A DNA stretch of 64,000 nucleotides, taken from positions 10,169,028 through 10,233,027 of the forward strand of contig NW_023504022.1 of NCBI RefSeq assembly GCF_014529535.1, given 5' to 3'. The position numbers were made by a program, and so were the translations under genes. Origin of the DNA: Bradysia coprophila (lineage: Eukaryota > Arthropoda > Insecta > Diptera > Sciaridae). Shown here in pieces: positions 53,930-64,000 of this stretch. Every line of letters starts with the position of its first letter. The first letter of the stretch is position 1. Below the pieces are notes generated by a model that saw only the letters and a list, made by a program, of their open reading frames with translations, did not search any database and was not told where the DNA came from.

Positions 53930-54908
53930 CGCCGGTCTATATTTTTCGGCGGCGGCTGTACATTTTTATGAAAGTATCGGCGGCGGCTGGAATCGGCTGA
54001 GCCGATTTTCCGAACTTCGGCGGCGGTGTATTTTAAAATATTAATCGGCGGCGGCGGATTCGGCGCAAAAAACGGCGCTCAACGGAAAATTTTATAGAAA
54101 AAAATCGTCCCAAAATCTTACATTTATTTTCGTTAAGACTGTTTTCTTGATAAGAGAGTATAGATTATAGCTTAACTTTAGCTTAACTCTCGTTGAGCCT
54201 GTCTTAAATTAGCAGGAGGTGGCGAACCAAATCATAGATTTCAACTGAGTGATAAGCTCCAACCATAAGGAGAGAACTCGTTTCCAAGCCTTATCGGGTA
54301 TCGGGCCCTGAAATCATTTTTCTTACACGTCAGTCCATGGCAAAGAGATTGAAGGATCGTATCTCGGTTGTGTCATTGAGACAGTATGTAGTTGTAGTCA
54401 TGCGTGTCGAGTAAATAGTTCGCAAGACTAGAACAAGTGAAGGTCAATCGTCCGAAATGGCGAACTAATGAAGGCCTTACCTTATCTTACATCACTATGC
54501 GAATAAATGGGTGTGTTGTAGATTTACAGAGAAAAACATAAAAACTATCGATGACGAGAAAACACAAAATTGGTCTGAATGCGTAAAATTCGGCGCAGAA
54601 AGAAACGTGAAAAGTAAAAAATTCAGAAACGTTGAAAAACCATAAATACATTTTTGAAAATTTTGACAATTTTTAGAGAAATATTTCACAAATATTAGTT
54701 TGTGTTTTGATTATAAAATGACATCGTAATATTGGCAGATTGCGCCGAAAAGTGATAAAGAAAACTAGTCGGCGGCGGCGTAGTGTTTTTAACGTTACCG
54801 GCGGCGGAGTGATCGGCTAGCCGATTTTAATGTTTCGGCGGCGACGACGTATTTTTTAGTTATTATTTCGGCGGCGATCGGCGCGGCTGGCGCCGGCGCC
54901 CACCTCTA
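53930..54908. mobile_element. hAT-like non-autonomous element with GGCGGC subterminal repeats
   Basis: The ends TAGAGGTGGGCGCCGG (53930-53945) and CCGGCGCCCACCTCTA (54893-54908) are perfect inverted repeats of hAT-like form. About 160 bp inside each end are many copies of TCGGCGGCGGC-type words, plus AATCGGCTGAGCCGATTTT on the left and GATCGGCTAGCCGATTTTAA on the right. The middle 600 bp is AT-rich and non-coding. Subterminal repeats of this kind are typical transposase binding arrays. No 8-bp duplication is visible at the flanks. Confidence 0.7.
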
Positions 54909-55063
54909 CCAATCCGAACCTGACTTTCAGGTCGACCTGGAAATATTTGAATCTGAACTGAACTGACCCGAATTTACCTGAAATCTCCTCGTAACTTTCT
55001 AGCGGAGAAAAATCGTATCCATTAAGCAATAACAAAACCGGCTCTGTCTTTAGATTTTCTTCT

Positions 55064-55069
55064 TTTATT
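55064..55069 (-). terminator. poly(A) signal of the kinesin gene
   Basis: AATAAA on the minus strand lies about 120 nt past the kinesin stop codon. Confidence 0.5.
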
Positions 55070-55189
55070 TTCCACAAATTTTCTATGTATAATTTATCTA
55101 CAGCCTGACAGTCGTCGTCTCATCATACGCACACGAAAAGTTAAAAATAAAAAGTTAAAAAACAGGAAATGAAACTGAGATCAATGACA

Positions 55190-57277
55190 TCACTTATCGT
55201 TTAAAAATCGAACAGATTTCGGACTTTTGATTCGTCCATTCTCATCAAGCACCGCCTGAATGTCGCTCGTAATTTGTTCGATCTGTTCCGTTGAACGTAA
55301 AACATTGGTAACCGATGCATTGATTCCGCCCTCTTGATTCTCGTTGTTGTAGTTGTAGCACAATTTCTTCAGTTTGTTGGTCACTTTCTTCAAATCATGC
55401 AAATAAGCGTCCGTCTGCTGAAGGAAACTCCAATCAACGGTTCCGAGCGATGCATCCTTAACGGGTGTCGTTGCACTGTTTTTCATACTGGACGGTCGGT
55501 TTCGGCTCTTCAACGACTCGTTATGCTTCGGCGTTCGGTTCGGTGAATTTGTGATGGCCTCTTTCAGCACCGATCCATCGTCGTTCTTATTTCCGCCGAA
55601 TGGTGAGCCAACGAAATTTCGAATCGTGGACATCATCTGTTCCGGTACTTTGCCGAAAATGGCGTCTTTCATTGCGCTCAGATTCAGGGAGATTCCACTC
55701 TCGTTTAGTGAATCATTCACGGGAATTTCATCGTCACACTCGGTCCAGTCGATGGTACAGAAGTCGAATAAATTTTCTGCGGTCAGTTGATTCTCACGTA
55801 TCTGATCTAACCATGTCATTAGACGAGCCGGTGGCCATTCCGATGAACGTTTATTTTCACGGTCAACGATAATGATGACCGTCTTGAATATTCCTTCTTC
55901 GTCAGCCACTTCAGTTTGCACGAATTTTATGTTTTTATTGAAATCATGGCAGCGCTTGTTGGCTTCTTTCACCTAAAGATGTTTGAGTGTGGTTCAATTA
56001 CTGGGAAAAAATATCAAAATCTCAACTCACCATCAACTTGGTCTGATGCAAAAACTGTTCGCTGGAATGTTGAAAGATTTTCGGAATCTCGTCCAATAAA
56101 GTCGACTGATACGGCTGATAGTCAAAAGAGTCTTTTTGCAGTTCCAATTGATTTTCGATTGCGCGTTTCTCTGATTCCAGCATTTTCTTGGAGCATTTGA
56201 GTTGCATTTTTTCCATTTTCAACTTCGCCATTTTATCCAAATAATTGTTCTCGTTTCGCAGATGCTTCATCTGCATTTCCTGCATTGCTGCGAATTTTTC
56301 TGCATCCAGTTTCTCGCGTAAACGGGCCTCCTGTTCTTTTAGAATCTCTTGATGGGCCGTATGAAAATCGACCAGCTGTAACCGGCCAATTTTAATTTGA
56401 ATTTCAGATTCAGATGCCACAGTACTCACCGTATCCTGTAGATGATGTGAACAATTTGGATTGGAAATTCGAAAATAATGTGAGCCACCAATGACCACCC
56501 GATCTCCGTTAAAAATTTGCCTTCTCTCCTTTAATAGCTCACCATTCACAAATGTCTCGAATTCCTCATCCTCCGGTTGAATGAATAGCTTTCCATCGAC
56601 GTTCTCGATTGAGCTGAAAGATAGAAGAAAGTTTGGAATTGCTTCCTTGGACGAATCATTTAACGAAAATCTTACCAGTGATTGGATGCAACCAGCGGTC
56701 CTTCGAGAACAATCTCTGGTTGATGTGAAGAAGACGCATCCGATCGTCCAACTTTCAATTTTCCAGCAGGCAAGATATACAATAACGTTCCCGACAATAT
56801 CGGATCAGCAGCCAAATTGACAAGACACGGCTGCTTTAGTGCATCCGAATATTGCAATGCCAAGCCATTTCGCTTCAACATTTTCATTTCAGTTTCTTTC
56901 AACTTTTCCGCCTCTTTCAGCCGATCCATCCACGAACGTTGTGCCTGCGCAAGTTCTTTCTCCCGTTCTCTCAACTGTTGCCGTAGCTCAGCCACCTCAC
57001 GCTCATCAACGTTGATAATTATTTTTCGCGGTGATGGTGTCGATGTCGACAGCCGATTCTGTCGTTCATAGTCTAAATGCAGAGCCTGCAATCGTTCGAC
57101 TTCTGCACGCAGCTCACGAATCTGACGATTGTGGGGATCTTCGTTAACTTTGACACGATTCACAATCGAACGAGCTTGGCAAGCATATCGAAGCGTTGCA
57201 ATGGTCTCATCCATTTGGATGCTCGCAGGTGATATGGTGGCCAACATAACCGTACGAGAATTTCCGCCAAGATTTTC
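55190..57277 (-). CDS. neb: Kinesin-3 family protein, KIF14/KLP38B (nebbish)-like, 3' part
   Basis: Three exons on the minus strand: 57277-56676, 56613-56031, 55972-55190, in phase, 655 residues plus stop. The first exon begins within the motor domain at ENLGGNSRTVMLATISP and DETIATLRYACQARSIVNRV, the end of the kinesin motor. A coiled coil (RELRAEVERLQ, REREKELAQAQ) follows, then an FHA domain (VNLAADPILSGTLLYIL, VGRSD, GDRVVIGGSHYFRI) and a second coiled coil rich in Lys/Glu/Met. A C-terminal region (TKLMVKEANKRC) with Ser/Thr/Pro-rich disordered segments ends the protein. The motor-neck-FHA order and short tail fit KIF14/KLP38B, which acts in cytokinesis and spindle midzone organisation. 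UNC-104/KIF1 would carry a PH domain, which I do not see. Most of the motor domain (P-loop, switch I/II) is missing from the window, so the gene extends to the right beyond 57.3 kb. Confidence 0.85.
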
Positions 57278-58725
57278 CTATAAATAAAAAAGGTCGTTTT
57301 AAAGACGCTGCAATTACATGATCGAGTTGTTGGTGTGAAACTCAAACAATGCTAACTTCTAACAGTCAATAAATTGCGTAGGAACTTTAAGAAATAGCGA
57401 CCATGATAAATGTTGAAAATTAGTGATAAGTAAGGAGGCTGAAACAGACTCTGTGCCAACTTCGGTAATACTCAATAATCAATTTTTCCCCCGATAAAAT
57501 TTACCGAAAACCAAAAATCAAAAACCGATTTCCCGCTACATTCACACATTTCAGGTGACAAAAGTTTCCAAATAATGCATTGGGAGCTGCTAATCAAAAT
57601 GTGGAAAATACGTCGATCAAAAGATGTAAGATATTAGTTACAGTAACAGTGATATGACTAGTTTACACTGCTTAGAACCGCCAAATTTCAGTTACTCTTT
57701 TATCGATACTTCTCAACGCAAAAACCTGAGCCGATATCATGAAATTAAAAATGGCAAAACTTTGCGTCAATCAACTCAATTTGAAAAGAAAAGTTTTGTG
57801 GACATGTATACATGACAGATAAGAAGTGGGGTCTTCCATCAAGCACGTCAAGGAAATGTTAAGTAACTAACAAAAATAGAATTTTACGCTCACCTCTTAC
57901 GGACAGGGGCTATTTTCCAAAATCTAGCAAAACTAAATTTGTAAAGTTTGGCAAATTTTCGTAGACGCACTTTCCTCACGAACGACAATCATCTGTTATC
58001 GATAACGACTTCAGGAATAAACGACAAGTTATGACCAATGCGGTCTTATGTTAGCAACAATGTTTAAAAAAATTAAGTAAAAGAATCGAAGAATCGCACA
58101 GTCATTATACTAAAATCGAAGTGTCAGGTTCTCTGTTATCTGGTTTAGCCTTTCAGACAATAGGCTCGCGGTGCAAGCAAACGAAGTCATTCATAGATTC
58201 AGTTGGGAAAATGTTCAGTTGATTGAATTGAAACAATACTTCCACAACCGATTATCTTTGGCAATTCAACAAGTCAACTCAGCAACTATTTTAGGTACTC
58301 ACCAACGCCAAGGTACTCACCAAGTGCGTTGTACTCACCCAACGAACAACAAGATTGACAAAATTTTTAAGTTATAAATATTCGAACCCCATGTAAAATG
58401 ATCAAGATTGACTTTGTCAATAAATTGAATTTTATCCCTAAACTTGAAACTAAAAATATTTACATGTTGTAAACAGTGTGCTCTGCTCACATGTTCAAAT
58501 GTTTACTTCTTTGATATTTATTACAAAATCATAATTTATCAGTTGTTTAGTCAATTTTGTATATAGCAGATTCGCCATGATTTCGTTGTAAGCCCCTGGC
58601 TTCAGTTGATGAAATGAGGATCTCACTTCTTTACATAAAATTTTAACACGTTAGTGAATGGGGTTGTTTGGCGCAATAGATGTGAGATTGCCAATACTAG
58701 GACAAATTAAATAACAATGGGGAAA

Positions 58726-59730
58726 GGAAACCGGAAACCAGTTTTAGGTATTACCGGTTTTTCATTGAATTTCTTTTTCTCCATAAATCTCAAATACAGT
58801 CGAATTTAATGTGTAGGATCATTTCAGACTGGTTTTAATGCAGATCACTATTTTGAATATTTCGTTCAGTTTGAAAAATTACTTCCATTAGGACACCTTT
58901 AAATACAGTCATGAAGTAGAAGCGGACCTTCATTATGTTATATTTTCGTGTTGTTTCAATTCCTTGATACTCTTCTCAAACTTAAGATCTGTGGATTTAA
59001 TCTGCAGAAGCGTTTACAAATTGACCGACATTCAATGAAATCAAAACATCTCTCAAGCAGCTACACAAATTCAAATTGGGTCTGAGTTTTCATTTTTTTT
59101 CTTACAAAAAATAAACAAGAGAGTTTCTCATCTCATAATTATTAATCTCTAGAGTCGCTTGGTTTAAATAAGGTCAATGATTTCGACTTTTCCAAAGGTC
59201 CATGATCGTCTACATTCCGCAGCTATGTATTCGGTACGAAATTTTTAGTGTGCTTGTATACTTGTGAAATTTTTGGATAAAAAGAAACTGTGTACTGGAA
59301 ATAGTGGATCACTTTTATGTCAACGCCTCTGTAATCTAAACTGACGAAAAGTTTTAGTGAAAGCTAGAAATAGATCTACGTTTTGTAAATGACATCACCA
59401 TAGAAGTATTCTCTTCAGAAGAAGTATTCGTCATGATACTTAGAGATTAGATATCACATCTTTTTAGTGTAGAATTTCTAGGAAGGAATAGTTGAAGTTT
59501 AAATTTACAATATCACAACGCAAACTTTTAGACATCCCAAGATTTTGGGGGGTGATTTCATTTGAAATTAGCAAAGGGTGTTCTTATGCACCGAAATATT
59601 GTAATCCAGGTACTTCTACCAAACTGTAAAGGCAAAATTACGTTGTTTACGACAACTTTTTGTATTCCTGTAAAAACCGGTATTCGGGATCCCGGTATTA
59701 CCGGTTTTACCGTAAACGGTTTTTTTCGAA
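58726..59730. repeat. ACCGGTAATACC inverted ends, about 1 kb apart
   Basis: GGTATTACCGGTTTTTC at about 58748-58764 and GTAAAAACCGGTATTCGGGA with CCCGGTATTACCGGTTTTAC at 59659-59709 pair in inverted orientation. This may be a degraded inverted-repeat element about 1 kb long, but the outer boundaries are unclear. Confidence 0.3.
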
Positions 59731-60187
59731 ATCCTTTTCCTGCATTCAATCAACTCAGTAAACTGTTTACAGATGAACATTCTTTTAGGAATAACTCCCA
59801 GATTATTAGAAAACTGATCCAGAATTGCTCAAGTTACCTTTCCATTAAGAGTGATATCGCCAAAACTTGAACCAATTTTGGTGAAAATAAATACAATGGT
59901 TCGGCGATCCAGGCAAGCTATAGCTCGTTAGAATCGTCTTTCAATTCTAAGAAATAGGGATCTTTTAGTTTTTCTGTTAGTTTCCCATTTTCGGAGTGAA
60001 CTCTTGAAAAGTCATAGCATGTCAAGGGGTGGTGAAAACAGTTTTTTTGTGATAGCTCAAGATAGACATGTTTCTAAAAGTATATAGGCCTTTGGCAGAC
60101 CTTCATAAAGAGTATAATCATCGGTATGGGCCGCCACCCGTTCTAGACTTATGACTCAAAATATGGTCAATGTTTGGTCAGTGCTAC

Positions 60188-60296
60188 TGGCTTGCAACAG
60201 AATTTATCCGCGGAACTGACTATAGGGTGTTGTAGCTGGACTTACCCTCTTTCATTCCACGTATAAAAAACCCCAGATAAATTCTGTTGCAAGCCA
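60188..60296. repeat. 109-nt hairpin with a perfect stem of about 21 bp
   Basis: TGGCTTGCAACAGAATTTAT plus C (60188-60208) is exactly complementary to 60276-60296, with a 67-nt loop. The perfect match suggests recent origin, probably a tiny fold-back element. Confidence 0.6.
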
Positions 60297-62450
60297 TAAA
60301 GTTAGTTGAAGTAAAATGTCGCTCCAGGAGACCCATATTTTTCAGTGTTTTCAACTTGTTTTTGGTCTTCAAACAGGCTGGAGCGATGGGAATGAAATAA
60401 ACTAAATCAAAATTACATGTTCAGCTCGAAATTGTCCTGAACCGCGCGATCATTGGTCTTGAAAATGTTGCTTTCCTCCTTCTTCGTAGTAGGTGGAAAA
60501 CCTCATTTCTTTTACTTCACAAAATGAACAGAAACTCAATTGCTTGCTACGAATATAGGTTTATTGTAAAGCAGAGATGCGCAGCGTTCGTTTACATATA
60601 AAAAACGTTATTTTACACACATTTCCATATTGTGTGACCTCTTGTGAAGCACAAATTACATCTTGAGTGACCATTTATTAAAAAGAGTAAAGATAAAATC
60701 TCGATATCATTCCCCGAAATTCCCTAAATAAATTGACGGTGATTCCGACTGAATGAATATCAGTCATTAATATCCCAAAACTGAAGAAAGAGAAAAAAAG
60801 CGAGTTGTGTTTGAAACAATGATTTAATTATGTCATTGGTTTGAAATAAGTTCTTTATTGCCGCACCGATTTATCTGCCCTTTCATTGTTCCAGGCGACA
60901 TTTCAATTACCATTGTGTCCCCTGTCTGATGAGGCTATGTCGCAAACGAGCAATCTACGTAGTTACTAAATATTAGTACTTATATAGCTCAAGCCCAGAC
61001 AATATAATACGCAATTGACTCAGTTTATTGTTCCGAAGTATAAAACGAGACCTTTGTTTTCTGGACTATCTTTATTGGATGATGATTTAATCTATTGCTC
61101 CACATGAGCTTTTATTACTCACGCGGGAATATGTATACCTAGGCTTCGAAAAAAAATCAAGAAATACAAGTGGAATTTCTGTGTGCACAGATAAGATACA
61201 TGTGAATTATTATTGCTGAAACAATTGGCATTGAGGAAAAGTAAACGTCGTTTACATCGATAAGATTAGACTTTATTTCCTCTTAAAAAAAATTATGAAA
61301 AACTCTGCTTATCTGCCATTCGTTTATGATGGTGTACAATGTACAATAGTACAACTCAAAGCCAACAAATGACTGAAAACTTCAAATTTTTTTGATAAAC
61401 TTCCCAGAAGGTAAATAAAATGAACTTCTTTCAAACTGAATCAATCGAATTCTAAAAATTGAATTACATCGACAACAAGTATCGAAGAATCTCGTACTGT
61501 GCGAGGTTCCAACTCTGGGATAGAAACCTCGGGCCAATATTTTTTTTTATTGTTTGCAATCTTCGTAATTCGGAAACACTATAGATCGGAATTCGCCTTC
61601 TACGGGCGCAAGCTTCCTAGCAGCCGAAATCATCAATATAACAGATTGAAATCAATACAATCGTCACTCTCGGTGCGTAATTTGACGAGTGAATAGTGCA
61701 ACATTTCTGTTAATCGGAATACCAAAGCATAGTTTAGGAAATGTTAGACAATTTGAAGCCACATACATGACTATAAGTATGAAGCGAAACCCGTGCGACG
61801 CACTTCACCATGTAAATAAACAATGTGGAAAAAAAGAAGAAAATGTACGCGGATTTCGTTATACAAAATATATGTACCCAGAGAGATACGAGACTATAAA
61901 CACGCACTCCATATCAGTCAATGTATACCAACACAAATGGAAGCCCCAAACGACGTTATATGTACACCACTAGTAAATATATACAGTCGACGGAGATGTG
62001 TGTATGGGAGTAAAATTTTATAGCACGTTACAAGAAAACGAACTCCGACTAACGGCTTCAGTTTTACTTAAAGCTGCATGAGAGTTGGAATAACATTTTA
62101 TTTTCTCCGAGTTCATTCGATTGACAATTTTTATTGAAAGTATAATCTGGTCGAAACACTCAAGTATATTGTGCGGAATCGAAGGAAGAATTGAACAATA
62201 AAAAAAAATATTTAAAAGAAACAAAGAGACCAAAGTAAAGAATAAACCATTGATTGTTGAAAAACGGATGTCAATGAACGCAAACTGTTAATATTAAATT
62301 AATCGAGTGAAGAAATCACCTTTCGAAACAACAAATTTTCGCTTCGAACGTATAAGCATATCACTGTTGAGTGGAAGAACCACACTTGCTGCAAAGTTTT
62401 TTGTTTTTAAATTTTGTTGTGAAAAATACGAAAACACAATTCTCGTCAAC

Positions 62451-62589
62451 ATGGATATCTACAATATGTATGTGGGAGACTGTTCGTACACTCCGAGGCA
62501 CTCCGTGTTCAGGGACTACGAACGGTTTCCGTATGGATCTTTGGAGCGAAATAGTAATCCGCAGAAGAGTTACTACGACAAGGTTCAAG
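62451..62589 (+). CDS. Orphan candidate first coding exon, product not recognised
   Basis: ATG at 62451 sits in a good dipteran start context (GTCAACATGG) and opens a 46-codon segment (MDIYNMYVGDCSYTPRHSVF and on to KSYYDKVQ) ending at a donor CAAG|GTAAAT. The composition (Tyr, Arg, Pro, Asn; no long AT-codon runs) is more protein-like than neighbouring frames. No family is recognised, and no second exon is seen before the window end, so this is tentative. Confidence 0.4.
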
Positions 62590-64000
62590 GTAAATTACAA
62601 TTCTCCTATAGAGACTCAACATTCTATATTCAGAATAATGTTTACTAAATCAACAGAAATATTAAGTAATTGTGACCTCAACGTTTTTTTTTTGCGTTAT
62701 TTTCGATTTTCATACACACAAATCACGTAAAATTGTTTCACACATTCACTGTGTACAACATATAGAAATAGAGATGTGTTATACGCTAGGTATATAAATA
62801 ACAAGTTGAATTTTTGTAAACAAATCTGAGTTCATATAATGTAAATACGAGGCGTGGTGTGTGCGAATTTTCTGCTCTTAGCTCTTATCGCATTTTCTAT
62901 ATATAAATTGAAATTGTGTTTATTTTCGCGTTTTTTAAAGATATCGTTTCCAATGCACTCTAACCGTTTTTTTCACCACTATCTATGTAAACAAGGTCCC
63001 ATAAATGATTTGAATTTAATATTTCAATTAAATTAACAATTCTCTTCGCTTATTGCTATCGATTCAAGCTTTAATAGTAGCTTCATCTACTACTTGACAA
63101 TATCATCCGAAGATTTAATGGACTCGTAACATTAACTGGCAAAACCAGTTTTCCGTTTTTACTGAAACGCATTAATTCGTCTGCAAATAAAGTGTATTGT
63201 TTACGTGGAATGACGACGTTCAGCGATATTAATTCAATGAAAATATGATGATAATTCACGTACCGCTGTACACTGCACATTTTCTTTTAAAAAATTACGT
63301 GAAAACCGGTTTTGTTTGGCGTTGTGGCATACGATACCATTTATTTCATTGAAGAAAAACGGAAGGAATTTCGGTTCGCAGTTGGAATTTCGGAATTTTT
63401 CAACAAACTGCATATTGTTTCAGAAATTTTTCCATTCAAAAATTTGAGAACAAATTAGTTCAAAACACTTTGGATGAGATAAGAATAAGTTCAAATTTTA
63501 GTGTGCCACATGTGTTTAACGGACCAAACTAGTTTCATCTGTTATCGAAAACAATGACAAAAACAGGCGAGCACCTCCGTCGTTTCTATTCTAAATGTAT
63601 CGCTGTAACTAATGAAGTAAAAGATTTTTCACAACGCAGATGGGAAAATAATCATTTTCTCCACAGCGTTGAGACTTCGGGAACCTTTGTTGTGAAAAAT
63701 TATGTGTTGACCTCGGGAAGAAAAGAAGAAAATTTCATTTTCACCCTCTAATTCTACTACTTTCTTCCCTTGTGTAACGAATAACTATTGTAACAACCTG
63801 TTGAAAAAAAACTGATCAAAGGAAGTAACAGATTCAGTAACTACCGTGACGATACTCTATGACAAGTTAAATAATTGAAAGCAATTCAATATCGAATTGA
63901 AGGAGCTTTGAACAAGGTCATTGAGCATCCCATTTCCAATTCAAGTTATCAGAATCGCCGCGACCTTAAATATGTTCGATAAAAGATCAGACATGAATTC
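62590..64000. other. Right end of the window, no gene supported
   Basis: AT-rich, with another copy of the CTGTTATCGAAAACAATGAC / AAGTAAAAGATTTTTCACAA repeat family at about 63538-63640. A related segment (ATAACTATTGTAACAACCTG) at about 63780 resembles 26030-26055. If the exon at 62451 is real, this would be its first intron. Confidence 0.35.

Larger units (their letters stand above)
57278..62450. other. Probable large kinesin intron or intergenic region
   Basis: No kinesin motor motif (GQTGSGKT, SSRSH, DLAGSE) is visible on the minus strand here. Features are repeats. A copy of the CTGTTATCGATAACGAC / AAGTAAAAGAAT family lies at 57990-58090, and a threefold 17-18 bp GGTACTCACCAACGCCA tandem at about 58294-58345. 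ACCGGTAATACC-type inverted ends lie at 58726-58770 and 59655-59730, and a perfect 21-bp-stem hairpin at 60188-60296. Confidence 0.4.

Noticed and set aside
60188..60296. microRNA precursor
   Set aside because: The stem is perfectly paired with a 67-nt loop, unlike typical fly pre-miRNAs, and it fits a small fold-back element better. Kept as a repeat only.

Overview
The window looks like a piece of an insect nuclear genome, most likely a lower dipteran (nematoceran) fly. It is AT-rich. Its genes have short GT-AG introns, insect-type families (a divergent ionotropic receptor, a small secreted S1 protease, a fibrinogen-related protein), and a dense load of small inverted-repeat transposons and LINE fragments. 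The fly assignment rests on my recognition of the protein families; the exact family of fly is not something I can read from the sequence.

Region 1 (1-10.1 kb) is compact and gene-dense. A SANBR/KIAA1841-type BTB protein (+, 10 exons) is followed by the mitochondrial RNA helicase SUV3/SUPV3L1 (+, 10 exons) and an unrecognised five-span membrane protein (+, one exon). The spliceosomal factor PQBP1 (-, 3 exons) converges on the membrane protein tail to tail. For each multi-exon model here I checked that exon phases join and that the summed length is divisible by three.

Region 2 (10.1-12.1 kb) is a nest of mobile repeats. It has a fold-back element split by a younger MITE with a perfect target duplication, a 190-bp inverted duplication, and a GATTCATC minisatellite split by another MITE.

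Region 3 (about 12.2-42.4 kb) is one large gene on +, a polypeptide GalNAc-transferase of the Pgant9/GALNT1 type. Its signal-anchor exon at 17532 is separated by a 19.3-kb intron from the catalytic exons at 37034-42384. The gene has two mutually exclusive versions of the exon block that carries the metal-binding His and the gating loop. The giant intron holds two opposite-strand genes (an S1 protease and an intronless ionotropic receptor), a 5'-truncated LINE with a 13-bp target duplication, two copies of a TACGAAGTACT-ended repeat, and unusual palindromic and inverted minisatellite arrays.

Region 4 (42.4-51.8 kb) has no recognisable host gene. It contains MITEs, minisatellites, and a LINE ORF2 tail enclosed by 140-bp inverted repeats with a Helitron-like 3' end close by.

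Region 5 (51.9-64 kb) carries a secreted fibrinogen-domain protein (+), a GGCGGC-rich hAT-like element, and the 3' half of a KIF14/KLP38B-type kinesin (-) whose motor exons are not visible up to the window end. There is also one orphan candidate first exon (+) at 62.45 kb. The most interesting material is the Pgant exon switch, the inverted minisatellite and palindromic arrays inside its intron, the LINE-in-TIR composite, and the protease with an altered active-site disulfide.
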